Source: Membranipora membranacea (Eukaryota; Bryozoa; Gymnolaemata; Cheilostomatida; Membraniporidae). Taken from it: 64,000 bases of DNA. A program made the translations under genes and the position numbers. Of this stretch, positions 12,001 to 25,440 are shown piece after piece (position 1 is the first letter of the stretch; each line of letters starts with the position of its first letter). The notes below the pieces were generated by a model. The model had not been told where the DNA came from and did no database searches. It was given only the letters and a program-made list of their open reading frames with translations. The stretch spans positions 33,206,283-33,270,282 of the forward strand of contig OU612066.1 of the NCBI GenBank assembly GCA_914767715.1. Direction: 5' to 3'.

Positions 12001-15000
12001 CAAGACATCAACCACTGGAATGTTAAAGGCATGTTCGAAAACTTAAAACTTCCTGATTGGAAAAATGAAATCAGGTGCATATCAGCCATGTGTGAAATGT
12101 ATCAATTATGTTTTACAGGTTTTGCGATGGGTATGGTATCGATGCCGTCTGTTGTCGGTGTAACACATTATTTCGATAAGAAAAGGGCATTCACTACAGG
12201 GGTGGCTGTATGTGGGGGAGGAGTGGGTACTTTTTGTATAGCTCCCCTATCTAAGGTGCTTCTTCAGGAGTATGGCTGGAGGGGAGCTCATATTATTTTA
12301 AGTAAGCTGTTTGTTTTAATTAATTACCTGCTGCCCACTGTAACTGGGATCTAGGAATCTTTTGTATCTATGAGGAACAATTTTCAACCCATAACGAAAG
12401 GCGCATGCATTATATTATGAAGAATGCCAAATTATAAAATATGTGATACTAATATTGTTTAAAACTTGGTATGCGACAAATTCTTGCGAAGAGTTGACCT
12501 TTCTTGTTTAGAAGGAAGTCAACTCCCAATGTACACAACAATTCATGTTGTATGTTGGTTTATAGCCGGGATATTTCTGCAGATATGTATATTCTCATCA
12601 TCAATGAGGCCTCTGACTATCCAGAGACAAAGAAAGTCCCTGTTGGAGAATCCAGAAGAACAAGGGAACTTGCTGAAAGAGAGGTTAGTGTCAATATGTC
12701 CAAATACAAATCAGTTCCAACCATAAACATATAGATACTGTTGATATGTTTATGGTTACAACATTATCGGAAGTAAATATTTTTTTAGACATTATCAGCA
12801 TAATAATTATACTTATTGTTATATATAAGGTCACACCAAAGCAAGAGGGTGAATCACGGGCAGACAAGTCAAGACTATATCCGGTCAGGTGATATTCTGG
12901 CATCTAAGCAGGATCTAACCGGCCCAATGGCAAGGAAGGACATATTTCTCGCAGGCTCAGTCCGTGACCTTGTCAAAGAATATCGGTCAAACCAGTTACT
13001 GGATACGAAAAATTACATTGCAAGCCTTACACACATACCAGACCATAGCCAGGTACTAAGGCTTATCTTTACATAGCCCAGTACTTACTCCCCCTTTGTG
13101 CGATTTGAGTGTAGGAGTCATGTTGCCCAAACCAGCTTTATCTTTGTTGGGATACTGAAGGACTGTTTACAAAATACTCAGCATTTCTCTCACAATGATA
13201 GTGATTGCACCTAATGTGAATTGTAGCTCTATTTCTTTTGCTTCACCGACCATTATCTAAACGTTGTTTTTTTATTACAGCCACGTAAAAAATGCCTGAG
13301 TTGTCTTCCTCCAGCCATAGCAGATATCTTAGCTGAAATGACAGACATCTCGGTTCTGAAGAACAAAGCAATGGCTGTTATGTGTTTTGCCAATGTCTTC
13401 GCCATGTTCGCCTACACTGTACCCATGGTGTTTATGGCTCCTCGGGCTATCACATTTGGTATATCGACAACAGAGGCAGCCTTCCTTGTGTCTATGATTG
13501 GTGAGTTAACTTAGTATATCCTTGTCTTTGATCAGAGCTGTGTACCTAAGTCCCGCAATGCAAAGTAAGCCATTAGCTTTTTGTGAAATATGCTATCTAG
13601 TTTTTGTCACCCTAAATTTTCCATTTCCTTTTATTTATTTAAAACTACTCCACTATAAACCCCATGGTTTCTGCTTGGGTTTCAATTAATTCTTATCTTA
13701 TCGAAGTAATCATTGTGATCAAATTTTAGATATCATGATTTGCAAAATGCAGGCAGAGGTCTTAGCAACAGATGCAACTACCCTCCTTCCTTGTGGATGT
13801 TGTTCAGCATCCTAACAATCCTATACATTGGAAAATGTCCATATTTTCACTATTTGATTTTTTAACATAGGGATAAGCAGCACGATTGGTAGGGTGATAT
13901 TTGGAGGTATATCGAGCAAGCTGCCCCCTCTATGGGTATATAACACCAGTATCACACTAGCTGGGGTCGTGGCTGTTTTGGTGCCTTTATCTAAGAGCTA
14001 TGTTACTATGATGATTGCTGCCACAGCATATGGCTTCTTTAGTTGTAAGTATAGCTTGATTACTGTGTCTGTATACAACCAACACAAGTAATCAGGTAGT
14101 TTAAGCACTCAAACGGTGGCGGGATGCTGGTAGAGGCATTTCATTATCAACCACCGCTCGATATGTACATGATAAATTCAAAGCTGTTCTGTCATGTTCG
14201 CAGGGCAGATAATTGATGTGACAAGGAATTTGCAAGATTGTTTTTGGTCCTAAGAACTTAAAGAATCAAATTTCTTAAACTGATTACAAAAATCTGCCTA
14301 TCATTCCTGCAAGCGGCTACTTAAAACAGCTGACAGATACATTCCTCTTCAGATGAGCTTAGAGTGATGTGATACAGAAAAACCAAAACGATCAATAAAA
14401 CCCAAAGTCATGCATACTTTATTAACAAAAGTACATAGTCCATACTTTAATGAATGATGAATGCGTAGTACCTAACATACTTGGGAGTACGGAGGGGCAT
14501 AGGGCCTGCCACAAAACGGATTTCTCACTTGACAAGGATCCAGGCAAAACCTATGAATTTCATGAAAGAAGAAGCAGCTTAAAATGATTCTAACCTCTAT
14601 GGGTCTTTTTATAATCAAAAGCGTCAGGAATGTTGGTAATCTGAAAAGAAAGAATACGAATTAAAAATGTTTTCAATTTTGATTGTAATATTTTCTGGAC
14701 TGGAGAAGTATGAAGCCCCTTGTTTGATGTGAATAAAAAAAGTCATATGAACGTAACATACGAGACAGTAGGCGTTGTGTATTTATTTTGTTTGTAATAT
14801 GGAGCTGTTTAAGTATATGTGTTGCATGTTCATTTCTGTGGAGAATTTTTTCCAGAAACAAATGGTGAAGGCAAAACAACAATGTACAGGAACAAACCAT
14901 AGTTTATAGATAGACAGCAGTTGTACAGGGGACAAAGTGGTTGTTTATTATTTCATCCCTGCCATTTTATCTAAGTGTTAAAGGGTTTGTTGGGTATTTT

Positions 15001-16058
15001 TTCCGATCCAGGCAGGAGATGATACTACGGACTGTATTTAGGCTTTACTTCATACATGGAGAAAAAGCAAAGCAATCATATTGTGTTATGTCAAGTGTTA
15101 GCCTCACTCTCATACACCAGACTGGCCTGAACCAGTTTCTCTCTTCAACTCTTTGTAAAGGGAGTGTTAGATACTGGTTAGACTCCACCATTTTCATCAA
15201 CATCGTCAATATTCACACAACAAGAAATGGTATAAGAGATTATCCAATCCCACAATGCAGCGGTCTTTGATTTTAACTGTATCTCCCCCCAGAGTAGCGT
15301 ATGAAAGTAGCATCATATGAATGCCTAGATCTTACGTGATTGCGAATTCACAAATTCATTTCATATCATTATACAGCCACATACATGTCTATGGTGTCGG
15401 TTATAATGTGTGATCTGGTTGGAGTGGAGAAACTGACTAATGGATTCGGTTTGTTGAATATGGTACGAGGAATTACCCTCATCGCGGGCCCTCCGATTAC
15501 AGGTAAGACATTAACTATTTCAAGTTGGTTTATCATCATTTTATTCGTTTATTATCTAGAGTATAAAAAATAAAGAGTTACGGGAAAATAGTGATAATAT
15601 CAGTGGGATTGTACAACTAGGGGCAACCCATTACTTCTGTGGAAAAGAGTAGATTTTGGAGGTGACATAGAAGGGAAGAAAGTAGAAAGTAGAACCTTGA
15701 GAAATGAAGCAGAGTTAAAGTTTTGGACAAAATAATTTTTTGGTACGTATATCATCCCTTTCGAATTGTCTGCTCTTTCATCTTACAGGCCCATCCATTC
15801 CACACTACTTTAATCCTTTCTACCATAACTCAACAAATGAGAGCATTAGCAACAGGTCACTGTAGATCACCTCATGACTTTTCCTTCACATTCTGTTATA
15901 TCAGGTCTGTTACATAGCTGCTGCTATTCTTTCGTACAGGTAAACTATTTGACCTGACTGCAAGCTACGACACAACGTTCTATGTGGGCGGAGTCTGCTT
16001 ACTTATCAGTGCGGCGTTACACTTCCTGTTACTGCACAAATGTCTGCGTGGTAATTAA
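9058..16058 (+). CDS. SLC16-like monocarboxylate transporter, gene 1 (10 exons)
   Basis: Exons: 9058-9142, 9724-9933, 11040-11183, 12119-12301, 12566-12683, 12830-13052, 13281-13500, 13871-14044, 15377-15502, 15940-16058. All junctions are GT-AG with matching phases, giving 533 aa. The protein is a 12-TM major-facilitator carrier of the plasma membrane. Family members exchange monocarboxylates or related small solutes, often with protons. TM1 carries the SLC16 signature DGGWGW (exon 2). The second signature, YFDKKRAFTTGVAVCGGG, is in exon 4. A charged cytoplasmic loop between TM6 and TM7 is encoded by exons 5-6 (MARKDIF conserved with gene 2). Exon 1 is a short acidic N-terminus. The layout resembles the orphan MCT9/12/14-type members, but the substrate cannot be called. 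No disabling change was seen. Confidence 0.88.
13501..15376 (+). other. introns 7-8 of transporter gene 1
   Basis: Two introns flank the 174-bp exon at 13871-14044. The 1.3-kb intron 8 has scattered open frames (for example 14941-15270) with no recognisable domain. I see no supported gene or repeat in them. Confidence 0.5.
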
Positions 16059-18537
16059 CAAGCTGGCGATGGAACCTAAGAACATCCCCGATTCTGCAGA
16101 GGAATGCTAATTTAAAAAAGAATACAGTTCTCTAGACCCGTGCTGAACTATAATTGTCCTTATTATTTCTATCTCGCTCTGTATGCTCAAAGGATTGCTA
16201 TTAATCCTGCCTGGCTCACTTTGTGTTGTGACAGAATTTTATTAGATTCCTACAGAAGTCAGGTCAACGATACCATATGTAGGTCGTATTAAGATATCCT
16301 GAGTCACAATGATTGTGGTTTTATTGGTCAAATTCTTCACTACAGAACACCAACCACCAGAAAAAAAGCCACATATCTTCAATATGTGACGGATATTGAG
16401 ATATTAAATAATCCCACTTGTTGAACAAGTATTAATTGTATTGAAGCCATGCAATGCCTTCTCAAACTTATGTCTTTTCTCTTGTCGCCTGTGATATCTA
16501 CTTTTACACTCTCAACCTCTCTCTTGTTTTGCGTGCAAAAAGCAATGTTTCAGTTACAGTCACTCAACCACAGGCTTGATATAATGTGAGTTACCATCAA
16601 ATCAGAGCATTTATTTATTGACGCTGATTTTTTCTTTTACATAACTTGCTTTGTGTACATAAATCATAGCAAGCTGAGTGCTCACCATCAAACAGATTGC
16701 CTCTTTTTTACCGTTAAATAACTAATTTTGGATATATTTTATTTCATGCAATCATTTTTTATGCTGATATTGATTGGCTTTTATAATAAATTATTTACAC
16801 AAACAATATCATTGTTACAACATAGGAATTCAACATAATCTACTAGATGAAAAACAAAACGTTGTCATTGAGGTCCTTACTTGTGTTTGATCAAAAAAGT
16901 TGTCATGAGATAGTATGCTAGTGTATGACTGATAATCTAAGACCTAAGTCATAACTCTATGGTCATACCCTGTGTTGTTAATATGGTTTAGCCAAATTTT
17001 CCATCAATTTATAGGCATCACCGAACACACCTGCAGTGAAGAGGTCAACTGTTAGTATCAATACCCTACAGAGAAGGTCAATCAATATGTTTATAAACAC
17101 TATAGGTGCTAATAAAGAGAAATTTTAATAACCAAAGATGCTAAACAATCAGCAAAACGATAAGATAATAATGCTCAGTATCAGACATCTGTTGGGGAAA
17201 TTTCTTTTATGGCTGTCCTCCAAACTGAAATCATGAAATCATTGATAATTTTAGATTCCTCCATATTTGTGGAATACTTCAGTGATATCATTGAGTGGGG
17301 ACTGGAGAGGGTCATCAAATCTGATGATACATAATATAAGGGTAGACCAGCTGTAGAGGAAAAATGGTCGCAGTTTGGGGGAGTTTTGATAATTTGGTAA
17401 GACGAAGCCAAAATATCTACGGCTGTGTTGAGATGAGGTCTGAAAGCAGTTATATATCTGGTATGGAAGAATAGCCAGCTGTGTCCTCAAGCGATTAATT
17501 ATAGTCAGTTAGGATCCCACAGTAGAATAGCATCTCACCCCACCAAACCAAGTGGTGATTTGAACCGAGAAAGTGACTTGATTTGCCTTGATTTTGAGTT
17601 GCCTCCCCTTCCATTCGAGACTCCTTCTGGCTTAGAGAGACCAGTATAAAATTAGAGAGACCGGAATGCAGGAAAATTATAACCTACTAAATCTAAGTGA
17701 TACCATTGGGTGTTCCCCTTTACCTCTCATTGTGTATGGCCATGAAAATACAGAAATTTTGTTGCATTCATTTCTGATGAAAAGTCAGGCAAGTCAAAAA
17801 TGGGGAGCAAAGGGAGATAGATAGCAAGACTTGGCAAGTATGTGTGATGTGATACACACGTGAACAATATTACATTCCAAATGTGATTCTGCTTGAACCT
17901 TACTATTGGGAGTTACATCCTCTTTATGAAAGTGCAGTCAACTCTTGAAGTATGATAGCAATTACAATGCTTTGAACTATTATCATTCAACAATTTGGAT
18001 GTAGATTGCAGACTCCACTGACCTGTCTATTGCCTGAATGTCTATTCATTGCTGAATTATGATTGACGATTTCCTATTTTTATACAATGTTAACAGAAGC
18101 TGTTTATCAGCATTGTCTGTGTACCTTGTCTATACACGGTACTGTGAAATTATCGCACCTTGTAGATGCATGTCATGCAGAGAAATCATGCAGTTCTCAA
18201 AAACAACTTTGGCGTCAAATCTCACAGGACAATTTTTAAACCCCAGTTGTTGCTTAATCTAGTGCAAGTTATTTTCATTCTTTAGAAAATTTCGTTCAAT
18301 AGAAATCATCATCAGATTCGTATCACTTCATATCATGTTCAAATAAAATGTTTTGAACATTTTAATCCCTTGATGATCACTTTCAAGTATGTGCGCAATG
18401 TGGATCAAAACACCGAAAGTCCCACATGGATTTGTAGAGCAGTTCGAGAACAGAATATTGTTAAGTTCCTTGTATCTGTTGTTTGTGTTTGTTGATAGCA
18501 ATCATCTCAAAGATATCCAAGGTTTTCAGTATTTGCC
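16059..18537. other. spacer between the tandem transporter genes
   Basis: About 2.5 kb with no supported gene. An AATAAA-containing stretch near 16787 is a weak poly(A) candidate for gene 1. The open frames seen here (around 17181-17490 and 18059-18262) are short, lack splice context and have no recognisable motifs. Confidence 0.55.
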
Positions 18538-21500
18538 ATGTTAGATCTTGAGCAGATTGATGCGGAAGAGATTAATCCCAATGGAAAGTCCTCTGATGAA
18601 GAAACAGAAGGTGAGAGTTTTTCAGGGGAGAAAAAAATGGATGAGAAAAATATTGCATCAATCGTGTTCGAAAAAAAACATTGCCTTGTCACTGAATACA
18701 GGCTGACAAAGCAAGGGATTTGATATTATGTTAATTCAAATAACCGTTACTCACTCAAAGATGCAAAGCAGTTGGCAGTAAACCAGGTCGTATCCTTCTA
18801 ATGCTAGTAGAAAGCTCTCCTCTTGTCTGAATCTTTTTTCTACTTCGAGTTTTTCAACTTTCTCTTCCATTTTGCAGTAGATGACATCGGAGATTACCTT
18901 CCACAGCCACCAGATGGAGGGTGGGGCTGGGTGGTGATGGTGGCCTCCTTCTCAAACTTCTTCATCATTGATGGAGTGGCATATTGTTTTGGCGTTTTCC
19001 TGAATGACTATGTGGAGTTTTTTAAATCTAGCGTTGGTACTACTTCTCTTGGTAACTCACTCTTCTGTGGCGTATCTCTGTTGGTGGGTAAGTTGGAGGC
19101 TGCTATTGGTGTAACGGACTGAGTGTTTATATTGTGGTCAGTAACCCTTTGACTTTCGATCGATACTTTTGCGATCACTGGCTGCTCGTCATCAAAAGCA
19201 TGTGAACTTTTTGAGATTCAGATAAAAATCCATGTTTCTATAACCTGCTTAATTTTGAGAAGTTAAATGTGTTATAATTTAAAGCGCTAACCACATGCCC
19301 TGAAAAATTATGATGGGAATTCGACATTACCTACTATATGCTAGGTGTGGAACTTAATTTGGAAGAATCATGCTCGGAGATAACATAAATTGTGAAGAAA
19401 TCAGTATTACATGTGGATAATAAATCGTCTGATATTGGCCGTTGTGGAAGTGCATTCCAATCTCTTCAAATCTGAACATGTTTTGATGAGAATTCCTCTG
19501 AAAGTCAATGTCAGAACTTCTTCAAATAGGTATTTACATATATAGCGTACTGGAAATACCAACAGATAAGTAAACTAACACATGTTCAGTGGGCATAGTA
19601 AAGTTTAACACAAATGACAACTTTGCATCACCATTAAATGCTCAGTATCTGAGACATAAAATAGAGCTAACTTGACCTTTCCCTGGTGGAAATTATCGGT
19701 GTCTTCTTCTTCTCTTTATAGACTTGTTTGATTTTCTATTTTATTTCTGTTTTTAGGACCGATAGTTGGAGCGCTGATTAATAAATATGGCTGCCGTGTT
19801 GTTGGTATCACAGGATCTCTAATTCTCGCTGCCTCATTCATACTGAGCATTTTCTCACCTAATATTGAGATGATGATTGTCACTTATGGGCTGATCGGAG
19901 GTAAGACCAATTTTTATTTGGGTTACTTGATTATGGCGGACCTCAGATAGCTGTAGAATTACAGTGACCAACATTAGCTAGGGGTTTAATATATCTATTT
20001 TTTTCCTCCTGGTGTCTTGTTTATATCAATAACTCAATAGTCTATATATAGCCCAACATCTTATGACCAAACTGGCAATGCACCTGTACAAAAGGGTCAC
20101 TAAGTTTTGTGAATGGAGTAGCCCTAAATATTGCAAGCCTCTTTAATCCGTAACATACACGACATATCAAAAATTCATTCAATCTATGATGATTTAAGTT
20201 CAATACTCTTGATGTGAACTCACACCTTTCATCTTGGTTAATCGGCACATCAGCTTATTGAAGTATTCAAATTCTGCTGCAGTTCTAGGGTTAGATCTTT
20301 ATCAGGTCATGTATGCAGTGTGTGACGCAACTAACAATCTCAATATCGAATGTTTTATAAAACTTCCTTATAACATTCACAATATGCCAGATTTTGCTGT
20401 GAAATATCACTTACATATATACCAATTTTTAATTTGCATATCAAGTCATGAGTAACACAAATATCGTTATGTTATCGAAGAGGGCAGTTCTATTAAAGGA
20501 TTGATTATCTTTCATAAGAAAGGGATGGCATGGTAATCCTCATTTGATGAAACATGTTGAAATTCATCGGTGCGGGTTATATGTTATATGTTTTACACTT
20601 TTGACTGACCATGTTTGAAACTGCCTAAAGTTAATTTTTGCATGAGAAAAAATTTGAAATTGAACGCTTATCTACAGGTTTTGCAATGGGTATGGTACAG
20701 ATGCCCTCAGTTATCGGAGTCGGACATTACTTTGATAAGAGGAGAGCAATAGCTACAGGGGTGGCTGTATGTGGGGGAGGAGTTGGTACATTTTGTATCG
20801 CTCCCCTATCTAAGGTGCTTCTCCAGGAGTATGGCTGGAGGGGAGCTCATCTCATCTTAGGTAAGATTTTAGGAACAACTATACTGAAGTATCGAAACAT
20901 TAATTAAGTTGCAAAAAAAACACAATAAAACTTCTCTCCTCCCTAGCATCTCATAACTATGGCATCTTCCTTTATTATTGGTGCAAAAGCAGCACCAGAC
21001 CTAAGTTGTCATCACATGTATAGAAGAGAGACAACCCCATATTGTAAACCAGGTCCACTATTTGATTTTCTAGCCGGATTATTTCTGCAGATATGTATAT
21101 TTTCCTCATCAATCAGACCTCTGACTGTACAGAAACAACCAAAGTCTCGCTCGGAGAAGTTAGAAGAAAATGGAATCCTTTTAACTGAGAGGTAATTTTT
21201 CATATTACATTGGCAATAAATTCAGTTGTTTTTATTGTGATTTGTTTACTCAATGAAGACCAAGCTCAATTGGACTCAAAGACATTGTGCCATCTCATAC
21301 ATGAAATTTTGTCCCACATCTAAATAAGTAGCCTCGTGTGTTTTTCAAGATGACGACACTTCAGGTCAAGAGTCTCTCCTCAGTAACATTGAGACTGAAT
21401 CAGATGCTTCTGAATTTCTTCACAACAACATAGTATTTTCTCATTAAAACCCTAATTAAAGCACATGTATGCTCTGTTGTAGTCGGTCTGCGCCCTCTCT

Positions 21501-23979
21501 GAACAGAGCAAACCAAAAACCACACGGTGGAGGACATGACTATATCAAATCAGGGAACCATCTGGTGTCTAAACATGATCTGATCAGCCCGATGGCCAGG
21601 AAGGATATATTTCTAGGAGGCTCAGTCTATGATTTAGCTGCAGAGTATAAATCACATCATTCTCTGGATGTGAAAAGCCACATTGTCAGCCTCACACATG
21701 TACCTGATCACAGCAAGGTATTAATGTATTTACTTTGTATTTACTTTTTATTTACTTTGTATTTGCTTGGTATTTTTTTTGTATTTCTTTTGTATTTGCT
21801 TTGTATTTAGTTTCTCATATGTATATGTATTATTTGTTTAAGTCGGGATGATTTTAAAACTACCTCTCCTTCAAAAATACAGCGCTTCTAGTATTTGGTA
21901 GCCTATTTTGCATAACTCAATATTATCTGCCATGTAGCTCAACCAAATGAAAGTACCCTGGGGAGTTTTTCAATATATAGAGCAGTGCTTTTCAAAAGAA
22001 ATTATCACTACCACTCCGCTAAAAATTAAAGCTCATTCGGTTTTTCAATTCGACAAACTTGTTCCCAAACCGTCCACTCAGAACGTATATAGTTCAAGCA
22101 ATGAGTGAGCGACTAGGGAATGACACCCCTTGCAGGTCTTGCTCACTCAGCTATGAGCAACGAGATAGTGGCTTTGGCAAGTTTTAATTGAAAGTCCTCT
22201 GGCCAGGATACTATTCATACGTTCATATTGTTGAGAGTATACCTATTATAGTTGTCTTCACTTGTATCAGGGGGGCATAATTCACACTTCTTTTGTCATT
22301 TCTCACTGGTGATGAACATGCGAGCCTGTTGCTTTTTATCCAGACACGAAAGAGTTGTCTGAGTTGTCTCCCGCCAGCCATGGCAGACATATTAGCTGAA
22401 ATGATGGATATATCAGTACTTAAGAACAAGGCGATGGCTGTTATGTGTTTAGCTAACATATTTGCCATGTTCGCCTACACTGTACCGTTCATGTTTATCA
22501 CTCCTCGAGCTATTACCTTCGGTATATCATCAACAGAGGCTGCATTCTTAGTGTCTGTGATGGGTGAGTCACTGCATGGCATTTCATCTGATCAAATGAG
22601 AACTTTCTGATGTCATATTGACAAATATTAATGTTGATCCTTGTAGTTCGAATGCTTCAAATACTGTATTGAACTTATAATGTTACTGGCACAATCCACA
22701 TCCGCTATTGATCACTAAACCATTAAAATAGCATTCTCTAATGTGCCGTTCGACTACTTGACCGAATGTCCAACTCTCTTCATAATTTCTTGGGCTTGGA
22801 GTACTGTTGCTCTAACATCATGAGCGTGAATATCTGACGGGTGGATTAGATTTTTAGTCTCTGAAGGGACAAAGTAAACCGATAACAATCATGTTTCTGT
22901 TACAGGAATTAGCAGTATGATTGGCCGGGTTATATTCGGGAGCATTTCTATAAAAGTATCAGCTCTTCTGGTGAATAACCTAAGCATCACATTAGCAGGC
23001 GTTGCTGTTACTTTGATACCTCTATCTAAGAGCTACGTTACTATGATGATTGCCGCTGCTGCATATGGCTTCTTTAGTTGTAAGTTATACAACTCCTCCA
23101 ATCTTTAATCTTTTCAGTCACATTAATCTATCCATTGCATTGCTCATGAATTTATTGATTTAGTGAACCAGGTTTTTGGAATTTGTCTTGCGCATTATTT
23201 CACCAATATCTTGTAATTGTTAGTGGTTTCCAAATTTATATTTGAGTTCTGCCAAATGTTCAGTACCACCATTTTATTTTCTGCTATCTTATTTTAGCAA
23301 CATATATGTCTCTAGCCTCAGTGATAACATGTGATTTGGTTGGCCTTGAGAAGTTGACTAATGGTTTTGGTTTATTGTGTATGGTACGAGGGATCACACT
23401 GATAGCTGGCCCTCCAATTACAGGTGAGATGTTCATGACGAATCATACTTTCAATAATTCTCTGGAATGGGAAAACTCCTGACTGAATATTAATGTCGTC
23501 GTTTATTTGGTACAACTGCAAATGAATTCTTACCTCACACTCAGTTGTCTGTAATGTGGAGGCAACTTGAAATATGCCAACTAGATTTGCACATCGGTAG
23601 CAACGATCACCTGTCAGAGCACTTCAAATTAGATTTTTCTATCTACTTCATCAACGACGAAAGTATATCATCTTCCCTCACTCCCCCTTCTAGATCTGTT
23701 CACCAGACCTAAAACAATAAGTATATAATTTATGATGTAGTGTTTTCCAGACTTAATTATTGTTGGGTCTATAAGGTTTTCCCGTGTTACATATTTTGCA
23801 TAGGTAAACTATATGACCTGACGGAAAGCTATGACACAACGTTCTATGTGGGCGGAGCCTGTTTACTTGTCAGTGCTGCACTACACTTCCTGTTACATCA
23901 TCCATGCTTGAAAGGACAAGGAAAGGAGAAAAATGTGATAATAACGAATAGAAATATCACAGAACCAGCGGTCGGGTGA
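18538..23979 (+). CDS. SLC16-like monocarboxylate transporter, gene 2 (10 exons)
   Basis: Exons: 18538-18610, 18878-19087, 19757-19900, 20678-20860, 21074-21191, 21483-21717, 22344-22563, 22906-23079, 23298-23423, 23804-23979. Phases equal those of gene 1 and exons 2, 3, 4, 5, 7, 8 and 9 have identical lengths, so this is a tandem duplicate. The product is 552 aa with 12 predicted membrane spans. The SLC16 signatures DGGWGW (exon 2) and YFDKRRAIATGVAVCGGG (exon 4) are intact. The acidic N-terminus and the C-terminal tail (ending EPAVG) differ from gene 1, and these are the parts most likely to carry isoform-specific regulation. Exon 3 is nearly identical to that of gene 1. Substrate unknown. 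Confidence 0.88.
19757..19900 (+). CDS. transporter gene 2 exon 3, near-identical to gene 1 exon 3
   Basis: All 144 bases match gene 1 exon 3 (11040-11183) except one T/C difference, which is synonymous. The flanking introns differ from the first bases outside the exon. It encodes GPIVGALINKYGCRVVGITG onward, covering parts of TM2-TM4. Exon 9 of the same pair differs at about a quarter of its positions. Confidence 0.9.
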
Positions 23980-24995
23980 TGAGAGGCTTAGATTTTAACT
24001 TTTTCATTTCATTGGAAGGTGGTGCTGGTGCTTCAAAGGTGATAATTTGATTGTTTTTTTCCATTTCATGTTGAAGATTTACATGAATTGACAACAACTT
24101 GTGTTTCAGGACAACTGAATTAAATTATTTTTGCGGAAGGAAATGTAAACATAACTTTATACAGTTAAAACACTCAACCCAGGGACTGATCTGATATTGA
24201 TATGGTTAGCTGTCCTTACTAACATAAATAATAAAGCCTGGCAATTTTTTTATAGAACATGATGTTTTTAGGCTTTTTATCTTTGAGTTTTAAAAGTGAT
24301 GTCAGCAACAGCCCTTATGCAATGTGATCGTAAACGTACAAAGATTTGAACATTCAAGAAAAAAATGCGGTCCGGTCTGAAATAGCTAGATAGATTGTTA
24401 CTACATGTACTTGAATATAATAAAAACTTAACTAAACTATATTGCCTGCTCTGTTGTTTTATTTGTGATTGTATGCTGTTTACAGACCTGTCGAACGAAA
24501 AGCAAAAACCGAGCAAAAGGAATATATAAGTAGAGCTGAAAGACAGTAATGGGTGGATGAGACTAGGGTGAATAACTTTCGCCCAATCTGCTCAGACTGC
24601 TGAGAAACTGTAAAGATTTAAGCATAAGATCTGTGGCGGCAATGTAGCCAATGTTTAGGTTTGATTGAGTGAGAGAACCAATGCCAGGTTGTATGCTACT
24701 TTCCTGAAAACACCTTTTGAGATGGTCTCTATCTGTTTATTTAGTTTTGTTTTTTCTAAAACTTTTATTGGCAGTCTATTTCATTCCAGTAACGGAATGT
24801 TTTCCGAATAGTGCCGAAAAAAAAAGGAAAAGAGGAAAAAAAAGGAAAGCTTGAGAATGAAGATGAGTTACAATGTTTCAGCAGTGAGATTGAAATAGAT
24901 AAAATATCCTTGAGAAAAGAGAAAAAAAGAAAAGAAAAATAAGATATTTCCATTACAGTATTGTGCAGAGGCAAAACTTGCTGCAGAGATAAAAA
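23980..24995. other. 3' flank of transporter gene 2
   Basis: It contains the likely 3' UTR with the AATAAA above. A strongly purine-biased low-complexity stretch (about 24820-24945, GAAAAG-rich) follows. I see no gene. Confidence 0.5.
24230..24235 (+). promoter_or_regulatory. candidate poly(A) signal of transporter gene 2
   Basis: AATAAA lies 251 nt after the stop codon of gene 2 and is followed by a T-rich stretch, as expected of a cleavage site. Position and motif only. Confidence 0.45.
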
Positions 24996-25371
24996 GATAA
25001 CCCATGCCGCATAGGAAAAACCTGATGAAAGAGGGTTATCTTGAAAACCGATTATGTTGGGATAAAAATGAGGTTTGATTCAGAGTCTGCACCATTGAAA
25101 ACCCTGGGAGACAGGGTTTCCAAATCATTGGAGGCTTGGAATGTTGATAAATCTTAATTTTAGTGACGAAACTCATGAAAAATTCTGCCAAATTGTCCGC
25201 AAAACAGGCAGAAAATGCCATAATTGACAAATACTAAAATTATTCCCCAAACTATGTTCATATGAGTTTTCAATGCTGCAGATTCTGAATCAAAAATAAT
25301 TTTTATCCTGTAATAAGCGGTCATCAAGATTACCCTCTTTTCAGCACGTTTTTCCTATGCGGCGTGGGTTT
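24996..25371. mobile_element. MITE-like element with ~95-bp inverted arms
   Basis: The left arm 24996-25091 (starts ACCCATGCCGCATAGG) is the reverse complement, with about a dozen mismatches, of the right arm 25278-25371 (ends TATGCGGCGTGGGT). The arms are separated by about 186 bp of unique sequence with no ORF. No clean target duplication is visible. The right arm recurs at 52240-52330, so this is a dispersed family. Confidence 0.65.
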
Positions 25372-25440
25372 AAAGTACCAAACTGGATAGAGGACAACTC
25401 CGAATTGAGGCCTGAATCAGAGCTCAGAAAACTGTCTATT
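25262..25440. repeat. dispersed repeat shared with 52239-52408
   Basis: About 170 bp matches 52239-52408 at high identity (shared blocks include GCAGATTCTGAATCA, AAGTACCAAACTGGA and CAGAAAACT.TCTATTG). The match runs beyond the inverted arm above, so the repeat is larger than the MITE-like arm. It abuts the truncated 3' end of the LINE and may be part of its 3' UTR. Confidence 0.7.
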
